Positions 51,806 to 60,955 of a DNA stretch of 64,000 bases are shown here, piece by piece (the stretch's first letter is position 1; each line of letters starts with the position of its first letter). A model generated the notes under the pieces. It was given only the letters and a program-made list of their open reading frames with translations, did not search any database and was not told the origin of the DNA. This DNA comes from Bacillus sp. Cs-700 (GTDB lineage Bacteria; Bacillota; Bacilli; Bacillales; Guptibacillaceae). The position numbers were made by a program, and so were the translations under genes. The stretch lies in NCBI RefSeq assembly GCF_011082085.1, contig NZ_CP041063.1, forward strand, positions 3,706,001 through 3,770,000, written 5' to 3'.

Positions 51806-54800
51806 ATGGACCGTAAAATCAGCAATAAGCTTATAAAAGAAATGTGTGGCGATCGCTCTTTCAAAAAGGGGGAGTCCTATTTTTATTCCAATAAAGTAAC
51901 GTTTCATCATGATCACTCGATGAGATATGAAGCCACAGTTCATGGAACGGAAGACTTTTATGTCACGGTAACGACAGATGCAAACGGACACATCGAAGCA
52001 GAATGTAGCTGTCCATCGCTTGCAACCTTTCAAAAAGATTGTCAGCACATAGCGGCCGTTTTAATCGGCATCCGCCACATTCAACAAAAAGAAACGGCCG
52101 TGCAGGATGAGAACAGGCTCACAGAAGATTTCATGACACTATTTACCGACAAATTAACTCCAGGAAGCGGTCACCAACGTTTTTTTGAAAAGCGGAAGGT
52201 GCTTGATGTGGGGTATACATTGAAGCCTGTTTCACTTCGCGACCAGGATTTACTGGGGGTTGAAGTTGCTGTCGAACACGTGAAAGTTTCGTCGATTCGC
52301 GACTTTCTTCACGATGTACACGACGGAAACGTCAATGAAGTCTCGCCTGACGTGATCTATCATCCGGACAGTCACTGCTTTTCAAATGAAGCAGATACCA
52401 TTCTCCATCATTTAATCCGCGTAGCTCGTGATGAAAAAACATTGCTTCAATCGCTCCCTTTGTGGCGTGACGATCAGCGGTCTGATACGTTACTGATTTC
52501 GCCCTCTTCATGGAGCAGTTTGGTCCCCTTCATCACCAGCGCTGACAATGTCAAAATTGCACATCGAGGATCTTTGTTTGAACACGTAATAGTAGAAAAT
52601 GGCTCGCCTCCGATTCGCTTTTTTATTGACGTATGGGATGAGAAACACTGTCGCATTACGATTAAAGGTTTTGACCGGATGACGCTTTTACAAGGCTATC
52701 AATCGCTTTTATATAAAGGAACCATCTTTCAATTAGATAGACAAGACTTTATTCGTCTGGCCGAGTTAAAGAAGATGCTTCCGGCAGGGAACAATCAGAT
52801 TCCAATTCCGTACGAACAAATGGATCAATTTCTTGAAAAAGTTGTTCCTGATTTGAAGCGAATGGGACATGTGGAGCTTTCAAAAGCATTTCGTGAAACG
52901 TATATGAAGACACCGTTAAAGGCTCGCCTCTATCTCGATCGATTGAAAAACCGACTACTGGCAGGGCTTGAATTTCAGTATGAAGAAGTGGTTATTCAGC
53001 CGTTAGAACGGCGGGATGCCCCAGGTTCCATGATCATTCGAGACATCGAGCGGGAAGAAGAAATTCTGAACATGATGGAAGAAAGCGGATTTTCAAAAAC
53101 AGATGGCGGCTACATGATGCAAAATGAAGAACTTGAGTACGAATTTCTTCATCATACTGTTCCAAAACTACAGTCCATGTTGAAGCTATACGCGACAACA
53201 GCCGTTCGAAATCGACTCGTTCGAAAGAAGCACTATCCGAAAATAAATGTAAAGCTGAAGAAACGAGAACGGACAAATTGGTTAGAATTCACCTTTGAGA
53301 TGGATGGCATATCTGACAATCAAATTAGGGAAATATTAGCGGCATTAGAAGAAAAGCGTAAGTATTATCGCTTACCAAATGGATCGCTTTTGTCCCTTGA
53401 AACGAAAGAAATGGAGGATATGCATGAGTTTCTAACCACAGTTCCCCCACAGGAACAATTTGAGCCATATTTTTCGCTTCCGGCCAAAAAAAGCGCCAGT
53501 CTAATGGGGACAATTGAAACGAATAGCATCTTTCTAGCAGACGCATCGTTTCGTAACTTTCTAGACACGATGCGTCTTCCCAATCAGGATGAGTTTAAAG
53601 TGCCTGAATCGTTAGATCATATCTTACGGGATTATCAAATACAGGGCTTTCAATGGATGAAAACCTTAGCGAGCTACGGGTTTGGCGGTGTGTTAGCGGA
53701 TGATATGGGACTTGGAAAAACGCTGCAAAGCATCACGTATATCGTGTCTGAGCTTAACGGTATTCGTGAAGAGCATAAACCGGTTCTGATCGTGTGTCCT
53801 TCCTCGCTTACGTATAATTGGTTTAATGAAATAAAGAAGTTTGCTCCGGAGCTTCAAGCGCAAATTATTGATGGCAATCAATTAACGCGATACAAGCTTC
53901 AGCAGACGAGCAAGGAGATGGATGTGGTGATCACGTCTTATCCGTTACTTCGTCGTGACATCAGCTGGTATGAAAAACAAACCTTTCATACAGTCTTTTT
54001 TGATGAAGCTCAGGCGTTTAAAAATCCTTCAACGCAAACGGCCAGAACGGTTAAGAAAATCAAAGCCGATCACCGATTTGGTTTAACGGGAACGCCGGTT
54101 GAAAATGCGATTGAAGAGCTTTGGTCGATTTATCACGTTGTCTTTCCAGAACTTTTTAAAGGGATCAAAGCCTACAGCAATTTAACAAAGAAAACGATCG
54201 CAAGGAGAGTACAACCCTTCTTACTTAGAAGAATGAAAGAAGACGTTCTGGCAGAGTTACCAGAAAAACTTGAATCACTTGAATTAACCGAGCTATTGCC
54301 TGAACAGAAGAAGCTGTACGCCGCATACCTTGCGAAGCTAAGAACCGATACGTTAAAGCATCTCGATCGTGACACGATTCGTAAAAATCGCATTAAGATT
54401 TTGGCAGGGTTAACGCGACTGCGCCAGATTTGCTGTCATCCGTCCCTATTTGTGGATGGCTACAAAGGAAGTTCAGCTAAATTCGAGCAGCTGCTACAGA
54501 TTATCGAAGATTCGAGACGATCCGGGAGAAGAATGCTGATCTTCTCTCAATTTACGAAAATGCTTCAGTTGATCGGAAGAGAGCTTGCAGCAAGAGGACA
54601 AAATTTTTTCTACCTGGATGGAGAGACACCCGCTGAAGAAAGAGTGGAGACGTGCGATCGATTTAACGATGGCGAACGAGATGTATTCCTCATTTCTTTA
54701 AAAGCCGGGGGAACGGGTTTGAACTTAACCGGAGCGGATACGGTCGTTCTTTATGATCTTTGGTGGAATCCAGCGGTTGAAGAACAAGCGGCAGACCGAA

Positions 54801-54988
54801 CACATCGGATTGGCCAAGATAAGGTGGTCAATGTGATTAAACTTGTAGCCCGGGGTACGATTGAAGAAAAGATGAATGATCTTCAGGAGAAAAAGCGCGA
54901 GCTCATTTCAGAATTGATTGATTCAGAAGAAAAAACAAACACTTCCTTAACCGAAGAGGATATTCGTGAAATTTTAATGGAGTCGTAG
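51806..54988 (+). CDS. SNF2-family helicase with SWIM zinc finger
   Basis: About 1060 residues. SWIM zinc finger CSCPSLATFQKDCQHI near residue 65, a long middle region, then a SNF2 ATPase: Q-like IQGFQWMKTLASYG, Walker A DDMGLGKT, DEAQ box FFDEAQAFKNP, and motifs ISLKAGGTGLNLTGAD and DRTHRIGQ in the second half. It remodels DNA-protein complexes; roles in repair or transcription are known for relatives. The start is uncertain (51764, 51785 or 51806); 51806 follows AAGGA. Confidence 0.9.
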   Translation: MDRKISNKLIKEMCGDRSFKKGESYFYSNKVTFHHDHSMRYEATVHGTEDFYVTVTTDANGHIEAECSCPSLATFQKDCQHIAAVLIGIRHIQQKETAVQDENRLTEDFMTLFTDKLTPGSGHQRFFEKRKVLDVGYTLKPVSLRDQDLLGVEVAVEHVKVSSIRDFLHDVHDGNVNEVSPDVIYHPDSHCFSNEADTILHHLIRVARDEKTLLQSLPLWRDDQRSDTLLISPSSWSSLVPFITSADNVKIAHRGSLFEHVIVENGSPPIRFFIDVWDEKHCRITIKGFDRMTLLQGYQSLLYKGTIFQLDRQDFIRLAELKKMLPAGNNQIPIPYEQMDQFLEKVVPDLKRMGHVELSKAFRETYMKTPLKARLYLDRLKNRLLAGLEFQYEEVVIQPLERRDAPGSMIIRDIEREEEILNMMEESGFSKTDGGYMMQNEELEYEFLHHTVPKLQSMLKLYATTAVRNRLVRKKHYPKINVKLKKRERTNWLEFTFEMDGISDNQIREILAALEEKRKYYRLPNGSLLSLETKEMEDMHEFLTTVPPQEQFEPYFSLPAKKSASLMGTIETNSIFLADASFRNFLDTMRLPNQDEFKVPESLDHILRDYQIQGFQWMKTLASYGFGGVLADDMGLGKTLQSITYIVSELNGIREEHKPVLIVCPSSLTYNWFNEIKKFAPELQAQIIDGNQLTRYKLQQTSKEMDVVITSYPLLRRDISWYEKQTFHTVFFDEAQAFKNPSTQTARTVKKIKADHRFGLTGTPVENAIEELWSIYHVVFPELFKGIKAYSNLTKKTIARRVQPFLLRRMKEDVLAELPEKLESLELTELLPEQKKLYAAYLAKLRTDTLKHLDRDTIRKNRIKILAGLTRLRQICCHPSLFVDGYKGSSAKFEQLLQIIEDSRRSGRRMLIFSQFTKMLQLIGRELAARGQNFFYLDGETPAEERVETCDRFNDGERDVFLISLKAGGTGLNLTGADTVVLYDLWWNPAVEEQAADRTHRIGQDKVVNVIKLVARGTIEEKMNDLQEKKRELISELIDSEEKTNTSLTEEDIREILMES

Positions 54989-55147
54989 AAAGAATGAAAA
55001 GAGTCTGGGCTGGAAACTGCTTCGGGCTTTTCTTTTTCTAACAACCACCTCTTTACGAAAAAAAAACAATTTCTTCCTGCAGGTTTTACGTTTTGAATGA
55101 GAGGGAATTGAGGTTTTAAAATGTGAGATTTGGTGGAGGTTAGGAAA

Positions 55148-55999
55148 ATGAACGGAGTCGCCGTTGGTCACAAAATACAGTGCAAGTCCGAATATACAAC
55201 TCTCAAAAACGTACTGATTGTAAAACCATCATTTATGAAAATTACAGAAATTATCAATGAAACACAAAAACATTATGAGAATAGCAACATCAATATTCCG
55301 CTAGCGCTCGAGCAACACGAGGCATTTGTAGAAGTGCTAAAAGCACATGGTGCTAACGTAAGTGAACTACAAGCTGTATCGAGTCTCCCTGAGCAAGTTT
55401 TTACTCGTGATATTGGCTTTACGATTCACGATGAACTATTCGTAGCGACGATGAATGAACAAGTTCGAAAACCAGAAGTGAATACGGTAAAAGCGTTCCT
55501 GCAAGAGAATGATATTCCTTATCAGGAAGGATTACCAGGTTCAATAGAAGGTGGCGATGTCGTGGTGGACGGTTCCACGATTTGGGTTGGTAATAGTGGC
55601 CGAACGTCACAGATCGCCATTCAAGAACTACAAAAGCGTTTGCCAGCTTTTACTGTTGCACCATTGTCGTTAAGAGAGGATATCCTTCACCTGGATTGCG
55701 TATTTAACATTGTTAGTCAAGAGGTCGCGCTTGTTTATCCACCTGCTTTTACAAATGAGGACTTAAGCAAATTGGAAGCGCGCTTTCAGTTAATTCACGT
55801 GACAGAGGAAGAACAGTTCTATATGGGACCAAATGTGCTTTCTATTGGAGAGGGGAAGGTTGTCAGTCTTTCGCAAAATAAACGCTTGAACCGCATCTTA
55901 ACGGCGCATGGGTTCCGCGTTCTTCCGGTTGATTTCTCTGAGATTATTAAATCTGGTGGGTCCTTTCGCTGCTGTACTCTTCCGCTTGAACGAAGCTAA
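55148..55999 (+). CDS. Dimethylargininase-like amidinohydrolase (YkgA-like)
   Basis: 283 residues of the guanidino-group modifying superfamily. Catalytic elements: TRDIGF, GSIEGGDVVV, His181 in ILHLDC, and cysteines 275/276 in SGGSFRCCTLPL. Hydrolysis of arginine derivatives such as dimethylarginine is typical; B. subtilis YkgA is a close type. ATG 55148 has GGAGG 8 bases upstream. Followed by a YqcI family gene after 57 bases; the two may act on one guanidino compound. Confidence 0.85.
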   Translation: MNGVAVGHKIQCKSEYTTLKNVLIVKPSFMKITEIINETQKHYENSNINIPLALEQHEAFVEVLKAHGANVSELQAVSSLPEQVFTRDIGFTIHDELFVATMNEQVRKPEVNTVKAFLQENDIPYQEGLPGSIEGGDVVVDGSTIWVGNSGRTSQIAIQELQKRLPAFTVAPLSLREDILHLDCVFNIVSQEVALVYPPAFTNEDLSKLEARFQLIHVTEEEQFYMGPNVLSIGEGKVVSLSQNKRLNRILTAHGFRVLPVDFSEIIKSGGSFRCCTLPLERS

Positions 56000-56056
56000 T
56001 CTTCTAGCGGAAGTCGATTTTGTCGCTAGCCAACTCAAAAAAGAGGAGACGTGAGG

Positions 56057-56791
56057 ATGTTAAAAACAGAAAGTCGCTACTTGTTAACGAAAGAGGGTAT
56101 TGAAACACGTGAAGATCTTCCGACGTGGCTGAAGTCGGAGTATGAAACCTTCAGCCAATTAGTAACAGACCCGACCTTCCCCTGTTTTTTTGGACGAACT
56201 GCTCAGCTGAAAGGTGAACTTCGCTATGCCTATATTGAGCATAAAGATTGGTCGAATTTACCGGAGGCCGTTGAAAGCTTTCTAAGCTTATTTCAAAAGC
56301 CCACAAAGATTAGACACGGCTTATTTATTTTTGTAGAGCCCGAAAGCAAAGAACAGTCCATTGATGAGTATCGATCGCAGTTCTGGGATATCCTTCAATA
56401 TTTACATAATCACGATCGATTTCCGTGGCCGAGCGATGCACCGAAAGATCCAGAGCACTATTTATGGGACTTCCACTTTGCTGGACAGCCGATCTTTACC
56501 TTTGGCAATGCGCCAGCTTACAAGCAGCGTAAAACAAGAAACCTTGGCAATAGCTTGATTCTCGGATTTCAACCTCGGGTTATTTTCCAAGGATTGGAAG
56601 GTACTGAAAAAGGCGGCATCATGTCACGTGAAAAAGTTCGCGCTCGAGTCGAGGCATGGGACCAGCTCCCAAAGCACCCGGATATTAGTCATTTCGGCGA
56701 CCCCGATCACAATGAATGGAAACAATCGTTTATCGGTGACGACGTGACGCCAGTTGAAGGGAAGTGTCCCTTCTTTCATAAAGGTTCTTAA
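56057..56791 (+). CDS. YqcI/YcgG family protein, possible haem-dependent N-hydroxylase
   Basis: 244 residues matching the YqcI/YcgG family: FPCFFGRTAQLKGELRYAYI, QFWDILQYLHNHDRFPWP, FHFAGQPIFTFGNAPAY, and a C-terminal GKCPFFHKG. GntA, a member of this family, is a haem enzyme that hydroxylates a guanidino group. That activity here is inference. ATG 56057 is 8 bases from GAGGAG; GTG 56051 is too close. Confidence 0.85.
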   Translation: MLKTESRYLLTKEGIETREDLPTWLKSEYETFSQLVTDPTFPCFFGRTAQLKGELRYAYIEHKDWSNLPEAVESFLSLFQKPTKIRHGLFIFVEPESKEQSIDEYRSQFWDILQYLHNHDRFPWPSDAPKDPEHYLWDFHFAGQPIFTFGNAPAYKQRKTRNLGNSLILGFQPRVIFQGLEGTEKGGIMSREKVRARVEAWDQLPKHPDISHFGDPDHNEWKQSFIGDDVTPVEGKCPFFHKGS

Positions 56792-56804
56792 AGATGCCGA
56801 TCAG

Positions 56805-56839
56805 CCTGAGTGGGGAGAGTACCTGCTCAGGTTTTTTTT
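56805..56839 (+). terminator. Terminator of the YkgA-YqcI unit
   Basis: CCTGAG pairs with CTCAGG, with eight T after it. Confidence 0.75.
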
Positions 56840-56997
56840 GCGGTTGAAAATGAATGAACTGATTGTGGAATAATATGTTAAAATGGAACGTAATATCAAT
56901 GCAAAAAGCTGTCAAATCAATATAACTGAAACGTATGTAAAAAATGTTCCTACCTGTAAGGTGAACCAAGTTTGGTTTTTTCCTGGGAGGTACTCAG

Positions 56998-57165
56998 ATG
57001 AAGGGTCAAAGGAAAGAGAAAAAGGGTTTCTTTAAAATTCAGAATGAGTATAGACGAAAAGTACGAGAAAAAGGGGAACAGCCTTCTCAAACGGCTGAAT
57101 TAAAAAGCATTGTGCTTATCCTTTTCACTTTGATCTTAATGAAATGGTTGTATATGTTTATTTGA
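56998..57165 (+). CDS. Small tail-anchored basic protein (55 aa)
   Basis: 55 residues: strongly basic N-terminus (MKGQRKEKKGFFKIQNEYRR), then a C-terminal membrane helix (about 38-55). GGGAGG is 8 bases before ATG 56998. Not recognised. It precedes a GNAT gene by 45 bases. Confidence 0.58.
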   Translation: MKGQRKEKKGFFKIQNEYRRKVREKGEQPSQTAELKSIVLILFTLILMKWLYMFI

Positions 57166-57210
57166 TCGTCATAAATCGATAAGGGGAATGTCGTAGGGGA
57201 GGCGTTTTTA

Positions 57211-57798
57211 TTGAACAGCAAAATGAAAGGGTTACCAATTTTAGAAACAGAACATTTTTATCTACGGAAAATAAATACGGATGATATCCCAGTTATTTTT
57301 GAATATGGTTCGAATCCGAACGTTTCCAAACAGGTAAGCTGGGAAACACATCAGACGGTAGCGGACACAAGGGCGTTTGTGGATATGATTGTAGAAGGAT
57401 ATGAACAAGGAACGAAAGCACTGTGGGGAATGGAGTTAAAATCAACTGGAAAGCTTGTTGGAACAATTGATTTTGTCACGATACAAGAACGTCATCGAAG
57501 CGCGGAAATCGGCTATGTGCTTTCAGAGGAATGCTGGGGAAAAGGGTATATGACGGAAGCTGCCAGAAGAATCATTTCTTTTGGATTTGAAGAGCTTCAG
57601 CTAGAACGAATTCAAGCACGGTGCTTTGTTGAAAATGAAGGTTCTGCGCGAGTGATGGAAAAGGTCGGCATGTCATTTGAAGGAACCATGAGAAACGCCA
57701 TGTTTGCGAAGGGGAAGTTTCATGATTTAAAAATGTTTGCGATTGTTTCGGAAGATTATTTGAAATGTCGTAATAACAAAAGACAAAGCTGTGAGTGA
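57211..57798 (+). CDS. GNAT acetyltransferase (RimJ/RimL-like)
   Basis: 195 residues. N-terminal ETEHFYLRKINTDDIPVIFE, acetyl-CoA site EECWGKGYMTEAARRII and ENEGSARVMEKVGMSFEG are the classic motifs of ribosomal-protein-alanine-type acetyltransferases. Acceptor unknown. TTG start is 8 bases from GGGGAGG. Confidence 0.87.
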   Translation: MNSKMKGLPILETEHFYLRKINTDDIPVIFEYGSNPNVSKQVSWETHQTVADTRAFVDMIVEGYEQGTKALWGMELKSTGKLVGTIDFVTIQERHRSAEIGYVLSEECWGKGYMTEAARRIISFGFEELQLERIQARCFVENEGSARVMEKVGMSFEGTMRNAMFAKGKFHDLKMFAIVSEDYLKCRNNKRQSCE

Positions 57799-57828
57799 AA
57801 ACGACCTTTTTCTAGGTCGTTTTCCTTT
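57797..57828 (+). terminator. Terminator of the GNAT gene
   Basis: AAAACGACCT pairs with AGGTCGTTTT around six bases; a weak T tail. The stop codon abuts the stem. Confidence 0.75.
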
Positions 57829-57829
57829 G

Positions 57830-57898
57830 TTGACGAATCATTTAAGTTAGATTATTATCTAATTAGGTATTAGTCTAATTAGCTATTGGTCTAATTAG
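57830..57898 (+). promoter_or_regulatory. Promoter with triple operator of the ArsR-DUF2087 gene
   Basis: TTGACG-N17-TATTAT (57830-57858). TCTAATTAG, containing the palindrome CTAATTAG, occurs at 57858, 57874 and 57890, exactly 16 bases apart, from the -10 to the ribosome binding site. Autorepression is likely. Confidence 0.7.
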
Positions 57899-57915
57899 GT
57901 GGGAGGTGAAATAGA

Positions 57916-58491
57916 TTGCAGTTAAACAGATTAGTCAATTTTCATAAAACACTTGGTGATCCAACTCGTATACGAATTCTGTCCTTACTTGCGACAGGTC
58001 CTCTCCATGGACAAGCGATCGCTGGTAAGCTGGGATTGAAAGCACCTACGATCACGCACCATATGACGAAATTAAGAGATACGGGCATTGTGTATCAGCG
58101 TAGAGATAAGAATACAATCTACTATTATATTGATGAGAAAAAATTCCGCTCTTATTCTGAAGCGTTACCGAAGATGCTTTACCAGCCTGAACAAGACAAG
58201 GAGGACGATGCATTGAAAGCGCAAGCAGTGGTTAATAATTTTATAGAAGCAGATGGAACGTTAAAACATCTCCCTTCTCAACGAAAGAAAAAGATCATTA
58301 TTCTGAAGCACTTGATAAATGGATTAGAACGAGGGAAAAAATATCCGGAGAAAGAAATAAATGAGTATATCAAACGGTTCCATCCTGACTTTGCGACAAT
58401 TCGTCGGGAGTTTATCATCAACCATTTTATGTACCGAGAGAATAACATCTACGAACTAAATCCAGAAGAAATGTGGGCAACAATCGACTAA
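57916..58491 (+). CDS. ArsR regulator with DUF2087
   Basis: 191 residues. An N-terminal ArsR winged HTH (HKTLGDPTRIRILSLLAT, KAPTITHHMTKLRDTGIV), then a C-terminal DUF2087 domain (HLPSQRKKKIIILKHLINGL, YPEKEINEYIKRFHPDFATI). Probably senses a small molecule. TTG start with GGGAGGTG. Three operators upstream suggest it controls itself; other targets unknown. Confidence 0.85.
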   Translation: MQLNRLVNFHKTLGDPTRIRILSLLATGPLHGQAIAGKLGLKAPTITHHMTKLRDTGIVYQRRDKNTIYYYIDEKKFRSYSEALPKMLYQPEQDKEDDALKAQAVVNNFIEADGTLKHLPSQRKKKIIILKHLINGLERGKKYPEKEINEYIKRFHPDFATIRREFIINHFMYRENNIYELNPEEMWATID

Positions 58492-58519
58492 AAGCGCAAT
58501 CGCAGATTGTGCTTTTTTC
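58490..58519 (+). terminator. Terminator of the ArsR-DUF2087 gene
   Basis: AAAAGCGCAATC pairs with GATTGTGCTTTT, then TTC. The stop codon overlaps its first bases. Confidence 0.85.
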
Positions 58520-58650
58520 TTTGCCTTAGAAGATGAGCGGTGCCATAAGAAATAGTAATTGAAATATTCTTCATGTTTTGAAATAATTGGTAATGTCTAA
58601 AACGGAAGTTCATTCATACGATTTTTACATTAAAATGGAGGGTTTATCAA

Positions 58651-59268
58651 ATGAAAATGAAAACGAAACGATCCATGATCATGCTAACTTTCGCTCTAGT
58701 TGTTTTGTCTGCCTGCGGAAATTCAACTAATGAGTCTAGTGCGCAATCGACCAACCAGTCATCAAGTAAAACATCTCCTCAACTGACAGAGGAGGATGAT
58801 TCAGCTGAAGAAGTCGTAGAAGAGACGAGTGCAGACAATCAAGAGGGTTCATCAATGGAAGATTCAACTAATGGAGAAACGGAGAATTCCGATCAACCTA
58901 ATGTTGAAAACCAGGAAAACCAAAAAGAAAAATACTTCAAGAAACTAAATAGCATGTATGAATCAGATCGCCATGTAGAAGCGAAGGAAACGATGGTAGA
59001 AATGGAAGAACAAGAGGTGGAAAGGTATCAAAATTGGGATAAGATGTTAAACGAAATATATGGAGTGCTTCAGGCACAGCTTCCTTCGGATGAGATGGAT
59101 CAATTGAGAGAAGAACAGCGAAACTGGGTAAAGCATAGAGATGAAGCTGCGAAAGAAGCATCCCTTAAATACGAAGGTGGTACGACCGAATCATTAGAAT
59201 ATGTCGCAACGCAAGCAAGTCTTACAAGAGAAAGATGTTTTGCGTTAGTTGCTAAGTTTATGGAGTGA
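58651..59268 (+). CDS. LprI-like lipoprotein (DUF1311)
   Basis: 205 residues: lipoprotein signal with LSAC (about Cys22), Ser/Glu/Asn-rich linker (23-92), then a helical LprI/DUF1311 domain (QNWDKMLNEIYGVLQAQLPS ... LREEQRNWVKHRDEAAKEAS) with a cysteine near the end. Relatives bind or inhibit lysozyme. GGAGGG precedes the ATG. Confidence 0.8.
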   Translation: MKMKTKRSMIMLTFALVVLSACGNSTNESSAQSTNQSSSKTSPQLTEEDDSAEEVVEETSADNQEGSSMEDSTNGETENSDQPNVENQENQKEKYFKKLNSMYESDRHVEAKETMVEMEEQEVERYQNWDKMLNEIYGVLQAQLPSDEMDQLREEQRNWVKHRDEAAKEASLKYEGGTTESLEYVATQASLTRERCFALVAKFME

Positions 59269-59665
59269 TAATTAAGTTATTGGTTTTTCGATTTTAATCA
59301 TTACCATTGATCAATGTAGTGGTTAATCATGTGTGTTGTAAACCGGATGATCAAAAAGGGGAAAATATTAACTTGATCATAGAAAGAAATAACCTGTTCA
59401 GTGTTCAGCCCTATTTACGTAGGGGATACAGAAGGTTATTTACCTGCAGCTCGATATGCTGGAATACCGATCATTTATGAAAAGTAAGGATTCGGACAAG
59501 TAAGTGAATATGATGAGGTTATAGAAAAGTTCGATGAGCTTGTGAAAAAAACTATTTTAACCTTAAGTAAAATTCGATTTAAGATACTTACCCAAAATGG
59601 TAAGAGGTATCACCCGCTGATCGGTTTTTGTACGACTTTACTGATGTCTGAAATGAGGGAAATCA
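59269..59665. other. Non-coding region with a hairpin and a gene relic
   Basis: About 400 bases. A hairpin of 14 pairs with G-U pairs and one bulge lies at 59294-59326 (TTAATCATTAC side pairs with GTAGTGGTTAA). The HAD relic follows. No active gene seen. Confidence 0.5.
59400..59560 (+). pseudogene. Relic of a HAD phosphatase C-terminus
   Basis: One frame reads PIYVGDTEGYLPAARYAGIP then IIYEK, a stop, and GFGQVSEYDEVIEKFDEL. This matches the end of HAD phosphatases (motif IV GDT.. and the YGFG segment), where the stop replaces one codon. No N-terminal part is left. Clear remains of a lost gene. Confidence 0.6.
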
Positions 59666-60142
59666 ATGTTTGCTGTTTGGATGATCGTGATTAATACAAC
59701 ATTTTGGTTAGTTGTCTGTTTCGGGATGGCATACGGAGTTAGATTAATTCCCTGTTCCTTTTACGAAAAAAATACTTGGCTCTTTCTTGAACGTTCGAAT
59801 GAAAAAAGATTCTATAAAAAAATACAATTATCACGTTGGAAAGATAAGCTTCCAGAGTGGGGGAATGCATTCAATTTTGAGAAGAAAAACCTACATAAAG
59901 AGCTAAACAAAAACTATCTAAATAAATTCATATTAGAAACGTATTATGCAGAAGTGGGTCACATCGGGATGGGGATAGTGGGCTTTACGTGTATAGTGGT
60001 CAATCCAGAAAGTTTTGCACGTTTCGCTTTGATTTGTTCCAGTGTGAATTTAGTGGTGCAAATTCCATTTTGTTTGATTCAGCGATACAACAGACCAAGG
60101 TTGATCCGGCTTAGAGATAAGTATACAGAGAGGGGGGCGTAA
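59666..60142 (+). CDS. CrtO-like acyltransferase family membrane protein
   Basis: 158 residues. KKIQLSRWKDKLPEWGNAF, ETYYAEVGHI and CLIQRYNRPRLIRL match the glycosyl-4,4'-diaponeurosporenoate acyltransferase family of staphyloxanthin synthesis. Two or three membrane segments. No other carotenoid gene is in the window, so the substrate is open. GAGGG precedes the ATG. Confidence 0.72.
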   Translation: MFAVWMIVINTTFWLVVCFGMAYGVRLIPCSFYEKNTWLFLERSNEKRFYKKIQLSRWKDKLPEWGNAFNFEKKNLHKELNKNYLNKFILETYYAEVGHIGMGIVGFTCIVVNPESFARFALICSSVNLVVQIPFCLIQRYNRPRLIRLRDKYTERGA

Positions 60143-60270
60143 AAGAATAGTTCATGTTTTTGTTGGAGAAAAAAGGAAACTTTTTCGGAAGGTTATTCGT
60201 ATTTGTTACTACATAGATAAAAAACAATAATCAAGATGTAAGTAAAGTTAGGAAAGAAAGGAGCACCGTT

Positions 60271-60450
60271 TTGGAAATAAACATCAAACCCACCTTAATT
60301 CTTATCTTATGGAACATGATTGGCTTAACAATTGGCTATTTTATTTTTACTCCAATCGTTGAAGATACAATAATAGGACTTGTTATAGGGTTATGTATAG
60401 GAGCAACGGTTGGAATATCCATTCTTCAAAAAATGAAATCTAAATCATGA
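60271..60450 (+). CDS. Small two-helix membrane protein (59 aa)
   Basis: TTG 60271 is 7 bases from AAAGGAG. 59 residues with two membrane segments (about 8-27 and 34-50), glycine-rich second helix, and a KMKSKS tail. Not recognised. Confidence 0.55.
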   Translation: MEINIKPTLILILWNMIGLTIGYFIFTPIVEDTIIGLVIGLCIGATVGISILQKMKSKS

Positions 60451-60517
60451 AACAATGTTTATAATATTGCATAACAGGCGAATAGCAGGTTCGAAATGAA
60501 CGGATAAGGAGATCAAA

Positions 60518-60955
60518 ATGCCAATCATTGAAAAGTCCGATTTAGGCGTAACCCCCTTTCAACAACTATTAGGTCATAACCAAAATGCCATGGAGGCATG
60601 GGCAACATTAGGAGATGTATTAGAAAGTGATCAGTCACTCTCTTCTAAGTTAAAAGAGCAAGTGAGAAGAACATTAGCACAGAGCAATGGATGTGAATAT
60701 TGTAAAGCGAAAGGGAAACCTGATCCCAACTTGTTTGATGAGAAAACCTCTCTCGCAGTTGGTTTTGCGGAGATATACATAAAACTAAATGGAGACGTAC
60801 CTTCATCGATAATTGAAGTGTTGAAAGAAACATTTACAGACCAAGAAGTAAGCGAGCTCTTTGCCTTTATTTGTTTTACAACAGCACAACAGCACTTTGG
60901 TGCACTCATGAAACTTGAGCCGGCAATAATAAAAGAAGGTGAGGGCATTTCATGA
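60518..60955 (+). CDS. Carboxymuconolactone decarboxylase / AhpD-like protein
   Basis: 145 residues, all helical, with the redox CxxC motif in NGCEYCKAKG (about 59-62) and a downstream acidic/histidine helix, as in AhpD-like peroxidase partners. AAGGAG precedes the ATG. It overlaps the next gene by four bases, so translation is coupled. Confidence 0.8.
   Translation: MPIIEKSDLGVTPFQQLLGHNQNAMEAWATLGDVLESDQSLSSKLKEQVRRTLAQSNGCEYCKAKGKPDPNLFDEKTSLAVGFAEIYIKLNGDVPSSIIEVLKETFTDQEVSELFAFICFTTAQQHFGALMKLEPAIIKEGEGIS

Noticed and set aside
51478-51864. Longer 128-residue form of the His-rich protein
   Set aside because: It would start upstream of the SigK/SigE-type promoter and overlap the helicase gene start; TTG 51684 has a proper site.
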